The position numbers and the translations under genes were made by a program. Source: Bacillota bacterium (GTDB lineage Bacteria; Bacillota; Clostridia; Lachnospirales; Lachnospiraceae). Taken from it: DNA of 64,000 nt. Below the pieces are notes generated by a model. The model did no database searches and was not told the origin of the DNA. It worked only from the letters and a program-made list of their open reading frames with translations. Shown piece by piece: positions 44,001 through 52,809 of the stretch (position 1 is its first letter; every line of letters starts with the position of its first letter). The stretch is taken from contig JAEYFP010000030.1 of NCBI GenBank assembly GCA_023402845.1, positions 73,038 through 137,037 of the forward strand, read 5' to 3'.

Positions 44001-44846
44001 ATGATAAAGAATATTGACGGAAAGCTCATTTCACAGCAAATCAAGGACGAGCTGAAGGCGCTTGTGGAAAAGAAGAAAAGCGAAGGGAAACAGGCATCGC
44101 TTGCAGTCATACAGGTCGGTGATGATCCGGCTTCCAGTGTCTATGTGGGCAACAAGAAAAAGGCATGTGCCTACATTGGCATTGATTCCCTTTCCTATGA
44201 GCTGGCGAAGGAGACGACGCAGGAGGAACTGCTGTCCCTGATTGATCAGTTGAATGCGGATCAGAAGGTGACGGGAATTCTTGTACAGCTTCCTGTGCCG
44301 GAGCAGATTGACGAGGATACAATCATCAGAAGGATCAGCCCGAAAAAGGATGTAGACGGCTTTCACCCAATGTCTGTGGGTGCACTTTGCATCGGCGAAA
44401 AAGGATTTGTTTCCTGTACGCCGGCAGGCATTATTCAACTGTTAAAGCGCTCCGGTGTCGAAATTGCCGGAAAGGAGTGCGTCGTTGTCGGCAGAAGCAA
44501 TATTGTCGGCAAGCCGATGGCACTTTTGCTGCTCAGGGAAAATGGTACGGTTACCGTTGCCCATTCGAGGACGAAAAATCTGATGGAGGTTTGCAGACGT
44601 GCGGATATTCTTGTTGTCGCTGTCGGAAAGCCAAAGATGATTACAAGGGAATATGTGAAGGAAGGCGCAGTTGTAATCGATGTGGGAATTCATCGTATGG
44701 AGGATGGTAAGCTGTGCGGAGATGTCGATTATGAAGATGTGGCGCCTGTATGCAGCGCGATCACGCCGGTGCCCGGCGGTGTCGGACCGATGACAATCGC
44801 AATGCTGTTGAATAATTGCGTAGAGGCGATGGACCGGCTGCGTTAA
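44001..44846 (+). CDS. folD: Bifunctional methylene-THF dehydrogenase/cyclohydrolase
   Basis: A 281-residue protein converting methylene-THF to formyl-THF in two steps. It has the motifs SLAVIQVGDDPASSVYVGNKKKACAYIGI with the catalytic Tyr-x3-Lys type residues, LVQLPVPEQIDE, KDVDGFHPMSVG, TPAGIIQLLKRSG, VVVGRSNIVGKPMALLLL and PVPGGVGPMTIAMLLNN. Length is normal. It shares the transcript of fhs. The next gene follows by 23 bases and is not folate-related. Confidence 0.96.
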   Translation: MIKNIDGKLISQQIKDELKALVEKKKSEGKQASLAVIQVGDDPASSVYVGNKKKACAYIGIDSLSYELAKETTQEELLSLIDQLNADQKVTGILVQLPVPEQIDEDTIIRRISPKKDVDGFHPMSVGALCIGEKGFVSCTPAGIIQLLKRSGVEIAGKECVVVGRSNIVGKPMALLLLRENGTVTVAHSRTKNLMEVCRRADILVVAVGKPKMITREYVKEGAVVIDVGIHRMEDGKLCGDVDYEDVAPVCSAITPVPGGVGPMTIAMLLNNCVEAMDRLR

Positions 44847-44869
44847 ACGGCTAGGAACGGGTAGAGCTT

Positions 44870-46258
44870 ATGGTATGTCCTAATTGTCATGCACAACTGA
44901 AAGAAGATCACCTGTATTGTGAAAATTGCGGTGCGGAAATTCGGATTGTTCCGGATTTTGAGCCGGAGATTGAAGAACGGATGCATCTGACTCTTTCCGG
45001 TGTGGCGGAAGAACTTTCAGATTCCAAAGCAATAGAAGTAAGTCCGAAGCAGGATACAATCAAAAAAACGAGACAAAGACCGGGGAAAAAAGAACTGCTG
45101 TTCTTTTTCGCGGGTCTGGTTGCGTTATGTGTGATGATCGCTGTCGGTGTTGGCATCAGCCGATATTATTCTTATGAGTACCAGTACGAAAAGGCTCGTC
45201 AGGAATATGACGGCGGCAGTTATGAATTGTCTGTTGCGACGGCTCGTCATGCAATATCTCTCAATCAGGATGAGGAAAAAACAAAGCTGCTTTTAGCGGA
45301 CGGATATTATGCGCTTGAAAAATATGACGAGGCAATCGCGGTTCTGGTGGGAATGCTTGATCTATTTCCGGGAGATGTTACTGTTTATGAGCGGCTTGTT
45401 GTTAATTATGAAAGCAAAGGCGATAATCAGGCAATCGGAGCCTTGATAAGAAACAGCGCAGATACGGCGATTATGAAAAAATTCGGGGCATATTTATCCG
45501 TTCCTCCGGAGTTCAGCCTGGAGGAAGGAACTTATTATGGCTCGGAAATACTGCGCTTGATGGCAAACGGAAACGGAACAATTTATTATACGCTGGACGG
45601 TTCGGTGCCGGATGAAAACTCCCAAAAATATCAAACGCCGTTTTCATTGAAGCAGGGAACAATTGTCGTATCGGCTGTTTATGTGAATGAAAAGGGGATC
45701 ATCAGTGAACCGATTCAGAAAACTTATACGGTGGAGCTTAAGATACCGGATATGCCTGAACTCCTCACAAAAGGAGGCAAGTATGAGGCACCGGTGCTGA
45801 TTAAGCTGGAGGAACCAGAGGAGGGCACTGTTTATTATACGACGGATGGTACGGATCCGACGGCTGATTCCGAAGTCTACAGCCTTCCGATTCCAATGCC
45901 GCTTGGAACGAGTCAGTTTAAGTTTGTAAATATCAGCAGGGATGGGGTAGAAAGTCAGATCATTACGGCGAGTTATACTCTGCAAATCGCGACAATTGTG
46001 AACAAAGCGGCTGCAGAGGCAGCAATTCAGTTTTTTTTACAGGCAAAGGGAGATACCGCAGCTGAAAACGAATACTTATGTACCTCTGCCTACGGTGCGG
46101 GAAGCCGAAATTACTATCTGGTGGATGAATATCGGGTGAAGAACGGTAAAAAAGAAAAAACGGACCGGATCTTTGCGGTAGATGTCAGGACAGGGGAGTT
46201 GTATAAATCGAATATCAATATCATAAAAGGAGAATATGAATTCTCATTTTTGTATTAA
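44870..46258 (+). CDS. Zinc-ribbon membrane protein with TPR and chitobiase-like domains
   Basis: A 462-residue protein of unknown function. It starts with a zinc ribbon (CPNC at 3-6, CENC at 17-20), then a linker and one helix (about 75-97). Outside the membrane are TPR-like repeats (about 105-190: YELSVATARHAISLNQDEEKTKLLLADGYYALEKYDEAI), and two beta domains of the chitobiase/beta-hexosaminidase C-terminal kind, each with the YYTxDGxxPxxxSxxY pattern (about 218-240 and 318-340). The last 80 residues are unknown. The N-terminus faces the cytoplasm. It may be an envelope scaffold; function not known. Confidence 0.75.
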   Translation: MVCPNCHAQLKEDHLYCENCGAEIRIVPDFEPEIEERMHLTLSGVAEELSDSKAIEVSPKQDTIKKTRQRPGKKELLFFFAGLVALCVMIAVGVGISRYYSYEYQYEKARQEYDGGSYELSVATARHAISLNQDEEKTKLLLADGYYALEKYDEAIAVLVGMLDLFPGDVTVYERLVVNYESKGDNQAIGALIRNSADTAIMKKFGAYLSVPPEFSLEEGTYYGSEILRLMANGNGTIYYTLDGSVPDENSQKYQTPFSLKQGTIVVSAVYVNEKGIISEPIQKTYTVELKIPDMPELLTKGGKYEAPVLIKLEEPEEGTVYYTTDGTDPTADSEVYSLPIPMPLGTSQFKFVNISRDGVESQIITASYTLQIATIVNKAAAEAAIQFFLQAKGDTAAENEYLCTSAYGAGSRNYYLVDEYRVKNGKKEKTDRIFAVDVRTGELYKSNINIIKGEYEFSFLY

Positions 46259-46328
46259 AAGAGATTGCCTTTTTTATGTTGATGAATTATATTAGAATAA
46301 GTAGGTTTAGTCTAGGAGGAGTCGGTAT

Positions 46329-47219
46329 ATGTACAAAATTTTAAAAGCACAAGTGCTTGCAGAAAACATTTATTTGATGGATGTAGAAGCAAAACGGATT
46401 GCAAAGGCCTGTTTGCCGGGACAGTTTGTAATCGTAAAGATTGATGAAAAGGGGGAGCGCGTTCCGCTTACAATCTGTGATTATGACAGAGAAAAGGGAA
46501 CGATCACGATCGTGTTTCAGACAGTAGGTGCATCCACGCAGCGAATGGCAGCGCTGCAGGAGGGAGAGGGCTTTCGGGATGTGACAGGTCCGCTCGGACA
46601 GCCGTCGGAATTCGTGCATGAGGATTTGGAAGAATTAAAGAAGAAAAAGCTGTTGTTTGTTGCAGGCGGTGTCGGTACGGCACCTGTGTATCCGCAGGTG
46701 AAATGGCTGCACGAACATGGTATTGATGCTGATGTCATCGTCGGTGCCAAAAATAAAGAGCTTTTAATTTTAGAAAAGGAAATGGAATCCGTTGCCGGAA
46801 ATCTTTATGTGACAACAGATGACGGCTCCTATAAAAGAAAAGGTATGGTTACGGAGGTCATCAAGGATCTCGTACATAATCAGGGAATAAAATATGATAA
46901 GTGCATCGCGATCGGTCCGATGATCATGATGAAATTTGTGTGCCTGCTGACAAAGGAATTTTCTCTTCCCACAATCGTCAGTCTGAATCCAATTATGGTA
47001 GATGGTACGGGTATGTGCGGTGCCTGCCGTGTGACTGTAGACGGCAAGGTGAAGTTTGCGTGCGTAGACGGACCGGAATTTGACGGACATGCAGTTAACT
47101 TTGATGAGGCAATGAAGCGCCAGCTTCTGTACAAGACTGAAGAAGGACGCGATATGCTGAAAGAAAAAGAGGGAGACACCCACCACGGTGGATGCGGAAA
47201 CTGCGGAGGTGACAAATAA
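46329..47219 (+). CDS. nfnA: NfnA-type FAD/2Fe-2S oxidoreductase subunit
   Basis: A 296-residue protein resembling the small subunit of ferredoxin:NADP oxidoreductase (NfnA) and PyrK-like proteins. FAD and NAD binding parts include GQFVIVKIDEKGERVPLTI, FVAGGVGTAPVYPQVKWL and the 2Fe-2S Cys motif DGTGMCGACRV with a later ACVDGPEFDGH. The last 14 residues form an unusual His/Cys tail (THHGGCGNCGGDK). It pairs with the next gene, whose ATG overlaps its stop by one base. Together they would bifurcate electrons between NADH, ferredoxin and NADPH; that is inferred from the family. AGGAGG precedes the ATG. Confidence 0.85.
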   Translation: MYKILKAQVLAENIYLMDVEAKRIAKACLPGQFVIVKIDEKGERVPLTICDYDREKGTITIVFQTVGASTQRMAALQEGEGFRDVTGPLGQPSEFVHEDLEELKKKKLLFVAGGVGTAPVYPQVKWLHEHGIDADVIVGAKNKELLILEKEMESVAGNLYVTTDDGSYKRKGMVTEVIKDLVHNQGIKYDKCIAIGPMIMMKFVCLLTKEFSLPTIVSLNPIMVDGTGMCGACRVTVDGKVKFACVDGPEFDGHAVNFDEAMKRQLLYKTEEGRDMLKEKEGDTHHGGCGNCGGDK

Positions 47220-48604
47220 TGGATGTATTGAAGAAGGTACCTGTCAGAGAGCAGGATGCCAAGGAGAGAGCGAGAAACTTTGAAGAGGTTTGCCTTGGAT
47301 ATAATGCAGAGGAAGCAAAAGAAGAGGCTTTAAGATGCATCAACTGCAAAAATGCGAAGTGCATCGCCGGATGTCCGGTAGCGATCGATATCCCCGCTTT
47401 TATTCATGAAGTCGTTGAGGGGAATTTTGAAGAAGCGAGTAAGGTAATCGGAAGGTCCTCGGCACTTCCCGCAGTATGCGGACGTGTATGCCCGCAGGAG
47501 AGTCAATGTGAGGGCAGATGTATCAGAGGCATTAAAGGCGAGCCGGTTTCGATCGGTAAGCTTGAGCGTTTTGTGGCTGACTGGGCGAGAGAAAATCATA
47601 TTAAGCCGGAGGGTGCAAAGGAGAAGAACGGACACAAAGTAGCGGTAGTCGGTTCCGGGCCGGCAGGTCTGACTTGCGCCGGAGACCTGGCAAAGATGGG
47701 TTATGATGTGACAATTTTTGAAGCGCTGCATGAACCGGGCGGTGTATTGGTTTACGGAATTCCGGAATTTCGTCTTCCAAAGCAGAAGGTCGTTGCAGAA
47801 GAAATTGAAAATGTAAAATCCCTCGGTGTTAAAATTGAAACAAATGTCGTGATTGGACGGTCGACAACGGTCGATGAGCTGATGGAGGAGGAAGGCTTTG
47901 AAGCAGTATTCATCGGTTCGGGAGCAGGACTTCCAAAGTTCATGGGAATTCCGGGTGAAAATGCGAACGGTGTTTTTTCCGCTAACGAATATTTGACGAG
48001 AAGTAATTTGATGAAAGCATTTGATAAGTCTTATGATACGCCGATCAGGCCCGGCAAAAGGGTGGCTGTTGTCGGCGGCGGAAATGTGGCGATGGATGCC
48101 GCAAGAACCGCACTTAGGCTTGGAGCCGAGGTGTTTGTCGTGTACAGGCGCAGTGAGGAGGAACTTCCTGCCAGAGTTGAGGAAGTGCATCACGCAAAGG
48201 AAGAAGGCATTCAGTTTCATTTGCTGACAAATCCTACGGAAATTCTGGTGAATGAAAATGGCTGGGTAAGAGGTATAAAATGTATTAAAATGGAATTGGG
48301 TGCTCCGGATGACTCGGGCAGAAGAAGGCCGGTAATAGTAGATGGTTCTGAATTTGAGTTGGAACTGGATACGGTCATCATGTCACTTGGTACTTCGCCG
48401 AATCCATTGATTTCCTCGACGACAAAAGGCCTTGAAACAAATAAGTATCAATGCATCGTCGCGGATGAAGAGCTTGGCAGGACCTCTAAGGAGGGCGTGT
48501 TTGCAGGCGGGGATGCAGTAACCGGAGCGGCTACGGTTATTCTTGCAATGGGTGCAGGAAAAGCTGCTGCAAAAGGTATTGATGAGTACTTAACAAATAA
48601 ATAA
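47219..48604 (+). CDS. nfnB: NfnB/GltA-type NADPH oxidoreductase subunit
   Basis: A 461-residue flavin and iron-sulfur protein. The N-terminus carries Cys clusters for two 4Fe-4S centres: CINCKNAKCIAGCPVAIDIPAF and CGRVCPQESQCEGRCIRG. FAD and NADPH Rossmann motifs are VAVVGSGPAGLTCAGDLAKMGYDVTIFEA and VAVVGGGNVAMDAARTALRLGAEVFVVYRR. The C-terminal GGDAVTGAATVILAMGAGKAAA closes the fold. It is also annotated as glutamate synthase small chain (GltA), but a large chain is absent and the NfnA partner is directly upstream, so Nfn is the better call. Confidence 0.87.
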   Translation: MDVLKKVPVREQDAKERARNFEEVCLGYNAEEAKEEALRCINCKNAKCIAGCPVAIDIPAFIHEVVEGNFEEASKVIGRSSALPAVCGRVCPQESQCEGRCIRGIKGEPVSIGKLERFVADWARENHIKPEGAKEKNGHKVAVVGSGPAGLTCAGDLAKMGYDVTIFEALHEPGGVLVYGIPEFRLPKQKVVAEEIENVKSLGVKIETNVVIGRSTTVDELMEEEGFEAVFIGSGAGLPKFMGIPGENANGVFSANEYLTRSNLMKAFDKSYDTPIRPGKRVAVVGGGNVAMDAARTALRLGAEVFVVYRRSEEELPARVEEVHHAKEEGIQFHLLTNPTEILVNENGWVRGIKCIKMELGAPDDSGRRRPVIVDGSEFELELDTVIMSLGTSPNPLISSTTKGLETNKYQCIVADEELGRTSKEGVFAGGDAVTGAATVILAMGAGKAAAKGIDEYLTNK

Positions 48605-48612
48605 GCATGGAA

Positions 48613-48639
48613 TTAAGGCACGTTTTATACGTGCCTTAA
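48613..48639. terminator. Perfect palindromic hairpin after nfnB
   Basis: TTAAGGCACGT and ACGTGCCTTAA form an 11-bp stem with a 5-base loop, 9 bases after the stop. The T-run is short, so termination may be partial. Confidence 0.5.
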
Positions 48640-48683
48640 ATTAACCATAGATTGCTTATAATCGAATCGGAGGAGGGAATTTG

Positions 48684-49436
48684 ATGGAGGAGCCTGTATC
48701 GGTAAAATTCGTATTCGGAGAAAAAGAGGAGATGGAACAGCTTTCAGATTTTTTGAAATATGGAGGTCTGTCCTCTGTGATGCTGCGATATGAGGAGGGG
48801 GCCGAAGAAAGTGAAGCATATCATATTGAAATTGATCAGAATGAGGAAACTTTGGCAAGAAGGCTGACTTCTGTTTTTTATAAGGAACAGGACAAAACAC
48901 ATAAAATGGAATACAACAATTCTGAGATAACGGAGGAAGAGAAGGAGGAAAAGACTGGTGCACCGTTTGTAAAGGCCTCGGATAAAGCAGCAAATTACCG
49001 ATCCTCCGCATTTGCACTTTTATCTGTCGGAATTCTTGGTTTGATTGCCATGATTTTAATTATGATCGGTGTGATTTCGATATCGATTGCTCCTAATATT
49101 CGTGTGCTTTTTTTTATTACAATGACCTTTTTGTTTGTGGTTTTTGTTGTGATGGGATTCAAAGCTCTGTTGGATGCAAAGAAATATGAAGAACGATCCA
49201 AAGAGGAGGAGCAGTCAGCGGATGACCTGCGTTCCTGGTTTTTAGAACAGCATACAAAAGAACTGTTGGATGAAAAAGCCGGCATCTTCGAGTCTGACGG
49301 GACAACGGAGGAAATGAAATATTATATGAGAACCGAAATTATGAGAAAACTGATCAGTGAGCGGTTTGGTGAGCTGGAGGTCTCCTTTCTTGAAAATAAT
49401 ATAGAGGAATTATATACGGAGCTTTATGAACATTGA
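48684..49436 (+). CDS. Unknown two-helix membrane protein
   Basis: A 250-residue protein I do not recognise. The first 75 residues form a soluble domain (VKFVFGEKEEMEQLSDFLKYGG), followed by an acidic stretch. Two helices (about 107-130 and 141-160) are separated by a short loop, and the C-terminal 90 residues are charged and helical. No signal peptide. AGGAGGG precedes the ATG; the TTG one codon upstream is less likely. The end overlaps rlmH by 11 bases, so translation of rlmH is probably coupled. Confidence 0.7.
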   Translation: MEEPVSVKFVFGEKEEMEQLSDFLKYGGLSSVMLRYEEGAEESEAYHIEIDQNEETLARRLTSVFYKEQDKTHKMEYNNSEITEEEKEEKTGAPFVKASDKAANYRSSAFALLSVGILGLIAMILIMIGVISISIAPNIRVLFFITMTFLFVVFVVMGFKALLDAKKYEERSKEEEQSADDLRSWFLEQHTKELLDEKAGIFESDGTTEEMKYYMRTEIMRKLISERFGELEVSFLENNIEELYTELYEH

Positions 49437-49905
49437 TATAATTTGTGTCGGAAAAATAAAAGAGGATTATTTAAAGGCTGCCATACTGGAGTATGAAAAA
49501 AGGCTTTCCAAGTATTGCAGACTCAGCCTCATTGAGGTGGCTGATGAAAAGACACCGGACAGGCAGAGTCCGGCACTGGACGAAAAGATCAAACAGACAG
49601 AGGCTGACAGGATATTAAAGTACATTAAGCAGGGCGCTTTCGTCATTACACTTGAAATAAAAGGAAAACAGCTTGATTCTGTGGAACTTGCGGAAGAAAT
49701 CGAAAAAATGGGAGTCAGCGGTATCAGCGACATTCAATTTATTATTGGGGGTTCTCTGGGGCTTCATGCATCAATCACGGCACGGGCGGACAGGCATTTG
49801 AGCTTTTCAAAAATGACGTTTCCCCATCAGCTCATGAGAGTAATCTTGTTAGAACAGCTATATAGAAGCTGTCGCATTATCCATCATGAGCCTTATCACA
49901 AATAA
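49426..49905 (+). CDS. rlmH: 23S rRNA pseudouridine1915 N3-methyltransferase
   Basis: A 159-residue SPOUT methyltransferase that modifies the pseudouridine at 1915 of 23S rRNA. The family pattern is full: DIICVGKIKEDYLKAAILEYEKRLSKYC, FIIGGSLGLHASI, SFSKMTFPHQLMRVILLEQLYRSCRIIHHEPYHK, with the C-terminal HxxPYHK. It begins inside the preceding gene. Length is exactly that of the family. Confidence 0.97.
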   Translation: MNIDIICVGKIKEDYLKAAILEYEKRLSKYCRLSLIEVADEKTPDRQSPALDEKIKQTEADRILKYIKQGAFVITLEIKGKQLDSVELAEEIEKMGVSGISDIQFIIGGSLGLHASITARADRHLSFSKMTFPHQLMRVILLEQLYRSCRIIHHEPYHK

Positions 49906-49932
49906 GAAAAAGGGAAAAGGAGGTTGTACGGC

Positions 49933-51237
49933 ATGTTAATGGTAGATCTGATTAAAAAGAAAAGAGACGGTCATGCGCTTAATAAAGAAGAGATTGATTT
50001 TATGATCGAGGGTTATACGAAAGGGCGGATTCCAGATTATCAGATTTCAGCGATGATGATGGCGATTTTTTTTCGGGGAATGAACGATGAAGAAACCGTA
50101 CAGCTTACAATGGCGATGATGAACAGCGGAGATGTGCTTGATTTATCAGGAATCGAGGGCGTGAAGGTGGACAAGCACAGTACCGGCGGCGTCGGAGACA
50201 AGACATCTCTCGTGCTGACTCCGATGGTGGCCAGTCTTGGTGTTCCTGTTGCCAAAATGAGCGGGAGAGGACTCGGACACACAGGCGGTACGATTGATAA
50301 GCTTGAAAGCATTCATGGATTTCATACGTCTATCACGGAGGAACAATTCATAAAAAATGTTAATACAATTAAAATTGCGATTATGGGACAGACGGCAGAT
50401 CTTGCTCCTGCGGATAAATTGCTTTATGCTTTGCGTGATGTGACGGCGACGGTGGACAATATGCCGCTGATTGCAAGCTCGATTATGAGCAAAAAGCTGG
50501 CGGCTGGAGCAGATGCAATCGTACTGGATGTTAAATGCGGCAGCGGTGCATTTATGAAAACAGAAGCAGATGCCTTTCTGCTTGCAAAGAAAATGACGGC
50601 AATCGGCAATATGGCCGGAAGAAGAACGGTCGCTGTCGTTTCAGATATGGACCAGCCGTTGGGCTTTGCGGTCGGCAATGCATTGGAGGTAAAGGAAGCA
50701 ATCGATACGCTGAAAGGGAAAGGCCCTGAGGACTTGCTTGAGTTATGTCTTGTGCTTGGCGCTCAGATGCTGCTCTGCGCAGGTGTTGCAAAGAAAGAAG
50801 AGGAAGCGGAGGCGCTTTTGAGAGAGACGATTGCAGATGGAAGGGCACTTAAGAAATTTGCAGAATTTATCGAGGCACAGGGCGGAACGGCAGAGGAAGT
50901 CTATGACACGGATAAGCTGCAGCGGGCATCGATTGTTTATGAGCTTTTATCAGTGAAGTCAGGTTATATTGGGAAAATTTTCAGCGAGGATGTCGGAACG
51001 TCATCGCTGCTCCTTGGCGGAGGCAGGAGGAGCAAGGAGGACATCATCGATCTATCCGTTGGTGTTCTGCTTAAGAAAAAGGTCGGAGATCCTGTTTTGA
51101 AAGGTGAGACGCTGGCTGTCCTTTATGCGAATGACGAACAGAAGCTTAGGGAGGCTGAAAAACGGTTGCTGGGTGCTTATACAATCGTGGAAAAACCGGT
51201 TGAACGATCTGCATTTATTAAAAAAATAATTAAATAG
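49933..51237 (+). CDS. pdp: Pyrimidine-nucleoside phosphorylase
   Basis: A 434-residue enzyme that splits uridine or thymidine with phosphate. It shows DLIKKKRDGHALNKEEIDFMI, DKHSTGGVGDKTSLVL, SGRGLGHTGGTIDKLESI, and DVKCGSGAFMK, the substrate and phosphate motifs of the thymidine/pyrimidine phosphorylase family. The ATG at 49933 follows AAAGGAGG; a second ATG two codons further is possible. The choice of thymidine against uridine cannot be made by eye. It starts 27 bases after rlmH. Confidence 0.93.
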   Translation: MLMVDLIKKKRDGHALNKEEIDFMIEGYTKGRIPDYQISAMMMAIFFRGMNDEETVQLTMAMMNSGDVLDLSGIEGVKVDKHSTGGVGDKTSLVLTPMVASLGVPVAKMSGRGLGHTGGTIDKLESIHGFHTSITEEQFIKNVNTIKIAIMGQTADLAPADKLLYALRDVTATVDNMPLIASSIMSKKLAAGADAIVLDVKCGSGAFMKTEADAFLLAKKMTAIGNMAGRRTVAVVSDMDQPLGFAVGNALEVKEAIDTLKGKGPEDLLELCLVLGAQMLLCAGVAKKEEEAEALLRETIADGRALKKFAEFIEAQGGTAEEVYDTDKLQRASIVYELLSVKSGYIGKIFSEDVGTSSLLLGGGRRSKEDIIDLSVGVLLKKKVGDPVLKGETLAVLYANDEQKLREAEKRLLGAYTIVEKPVERSAFIKKIIK

Positions 51238-51253
51238 CTGTAAAAACAGGCGG

Positions 51254-51284
51254 GAATAGGACTTGTTTGCTTTTCATATACATT
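51254..51284 (+). promoter_or_regulatory. Candidate sporulation (sigma-E-like) promoter for yqfC
   Basis: GAATAG at 51254-51259, a 15-base gap and CATATACATT at 51275-51284. This is loosely like a sigma-E promoter, the factor that controls yqfD in Bacillus subtilis. It would start transcription almost at the annotated ATG of yqfC, which has no visible ribosome site. The match is weak. Confidence 0.25.
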
Positions 51285-51288
51285 ACAC

Positions 51289-51594
51289 ATGAGAAGAAAA
51301 GCAGAGCCACGCCGTTTATCGGAGAAAAAACAGAATATCAAATATAACGTGGCGGAATCCTTGAATTTTCCAAAAGATTTAATTCTGGGTTCTGCCATTG
51401 TTTCAATTACAGGCTATCAAGAGGTTTATGTAGAGAATTACCGTGGAATTCTCGAATATACGGACTGTGAGATTGTGCTTTCCACAAAGACATGCCAGAT
51501 CAGAATCAAGGGCTGCTGTTTACAGATTGAATATTATACGAGCGAAGAAATGAAAATATGCGGAGAAATCCATTGTCTAAATTTTGAAAGGTAG
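51289..51594 (+). CDS. yqfC: Sporulation protein YqfC
   Basis: A 101-residue protein of the YqfC family, found next to yqfD and phoH in spore-formers. The pattern LNFPKDLILGSAIVSITGYQEVYVENYRGILEYTDCEIVL is characteristic. No ribosome site is visible before the first ATG, so a start further in (for example the TTG at 51361, after GGCGG) is possible. Its biochemical role is not known. yqfD follows by 9 bases. Confidence 0.8.
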   Translation: MRRKAEPRRLSEKKQNIKYNVAESLNFPKDLILGSAIVSITGYQEVYVENYRGILEYTDCEIVLSTKTCQIRIKGCCLQIEYYTSEEMKICGEIHCLNFER

Positions 51595-51603
51595 GCTGTC
51601 GTA

Positions 51604-52809
51604 TTGTTACTTTGCTTGTTGCGGTATTTGAAGGGATATGTGAGAATTTCTGTCAGCGGATTTTCTCCCGAGCGGTTTATGAATCTGTGCACAAACCAGA
51701 ATCTGCTGCTTTGGAAGGTGAAACGGACATCTGCCGGGTATGAAATGTATATGACGGTCAAGGGCTTTTTTTGCTTAAGACCGATTGTCAGAAAAACAGG
51801 AACTAAAGTCCGCGTGCTGGAAAAGAGGGGCTTTCCTTTTTTGATGCACAGATATAAAAAACACCGTTTTTTTCAGCTGGGATTGTTTGTCTGCCTAATG
51901 ACGCTTTGGATTGCCTCCTGTTATATCTGGGATATTCGGCTGACCGGCAACAATATGGTGACAGATGATAATCTCAACGATTTTCTGGCCGAACAACAGG
52001 TGTTGACAGGTATCAGAAAAAGCCGGATTGATTGCGAGAAAATTGAAAAAAGCATTCGCGGGACCTATCCGCAAATAACCTGGGTATCCGCTAAAATTGA
52101 CGGTGTCAGGCTTATTATTGAGATTAATGAAAATGCCGTGTTTTTTGACGGAAAAAATGAGGAGAAGGATACAGCCGCGGCAAAATATCATCTTGTCAGC
52201 GAGTATGACGGTATTGTGCGCCAGATTATCACAAGAAGCGGAACGCCCCTTGTAATGCCGAATACCGAAGTAAAGAAGGGGGATTTACTTGTTTTAGGAG
52301 AAATTACGCTGTTAAACGATGCGGGAGAAGTACAGGGCATCGATTATGTGACACCCGATGCGGACATTATCATTGAAACAGTTACCGATTACCATGATAG
52401 TAAGGAGCGCTCTTATGTAAAAAAAAGCTATACCGGAGAGGAAACAAAGAGCTATGAGTATCGTTTTGGAATGCATGCCGCAGCGCTTCCTGTTTTCACC
52501 CATTATGAGAGCTGTGACCGGCTTACGGAATGGAAAAGAAGCAAAATTGCCGCACTGTTCCAGAAAGATTTCTGGTATGCATCTGATCTTTATAAAGAAA
52601 GCACATTTGAGGAAGACTATTATTCCGAGGAGGAAATTTCCCAGCTCCTAAAAGCCGGACTGTCAAAATTTATTAAGGATTTACAGGAAAAAGGGGTTCA
52701 AATTATAGAAAATAATGTTACAATAAAAATTACGAAGGCAGCGGGAACGGCATCAGGCACGCTGCGTATGCTTATAAAAAACGAGGGAAAGCAGGAAATC
52801 CAACAATGA
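51604..52809 (+). CDS. yqfD: Sporulation protein YqfD
   Basis: A 401-residue membrane protein required for sporulation in Bacillus subtilis. The N-terminus LRYLKGYVRISVSGFSPERFMNLC is the family start, followed by a single helix (about 98-116, FQLGLFVCLMTLWIASCYIW) and an outer domain with INENAVFFDGK and repeats. The predicted start is a TTG; the ribosome site is weak, so the exact start is open. Its stop overlaps the phoH ATG by three bases (ATGA). Confidence 0.85.
   Translation: MLLCLLRYLKGYVRISVSGFSPERFMNLCTNQNLLLWKVKRTSAGYEMYMTVKGFFCLRPIVRKTGTKVRVLEKRGFPFLMHRYKKHRFFQLGLFVCLMTLWIASCYIWDIRLTGNNMVTDDNLNDFLAEQQVLTGIRKSRIDCEKIEKSIRGTYPQITWVSAKIDGVRLIIEINENAVFFDGKNEEKDTAAAKYHLVSEYDGIVRQIITRSGTPLVMPNTEVKKGDLLVLGEITLLNDAGEVQGIDYVTPDADIIIETVTDYHDSKERSYVKKSYTGEETKSYEYRFGMHAAALPVFTHYESCDRLTEWKRSKIAALFQKDFWYASDLYKESTFEEDYYSEEEISQLLKAGLSKFIKDLQEKGVQIIENNVTIKITKAAGTASGTLRMLIKNEGKQEIQQ

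Noticed and set aside
42316..44846. Wood-Ljungdahl acetogenesis cluster from fhs and folD
   Set aside because: No methylene-THF reductase, CO dehydrogenase or corrinoid protein genes are present; fhs and folD alone are general.
47219..48604. Glutamate synthase small chain
   Set aside because: No large chain gene is present and an NfnA-type partner is directly upstream, so NfnB fits better.
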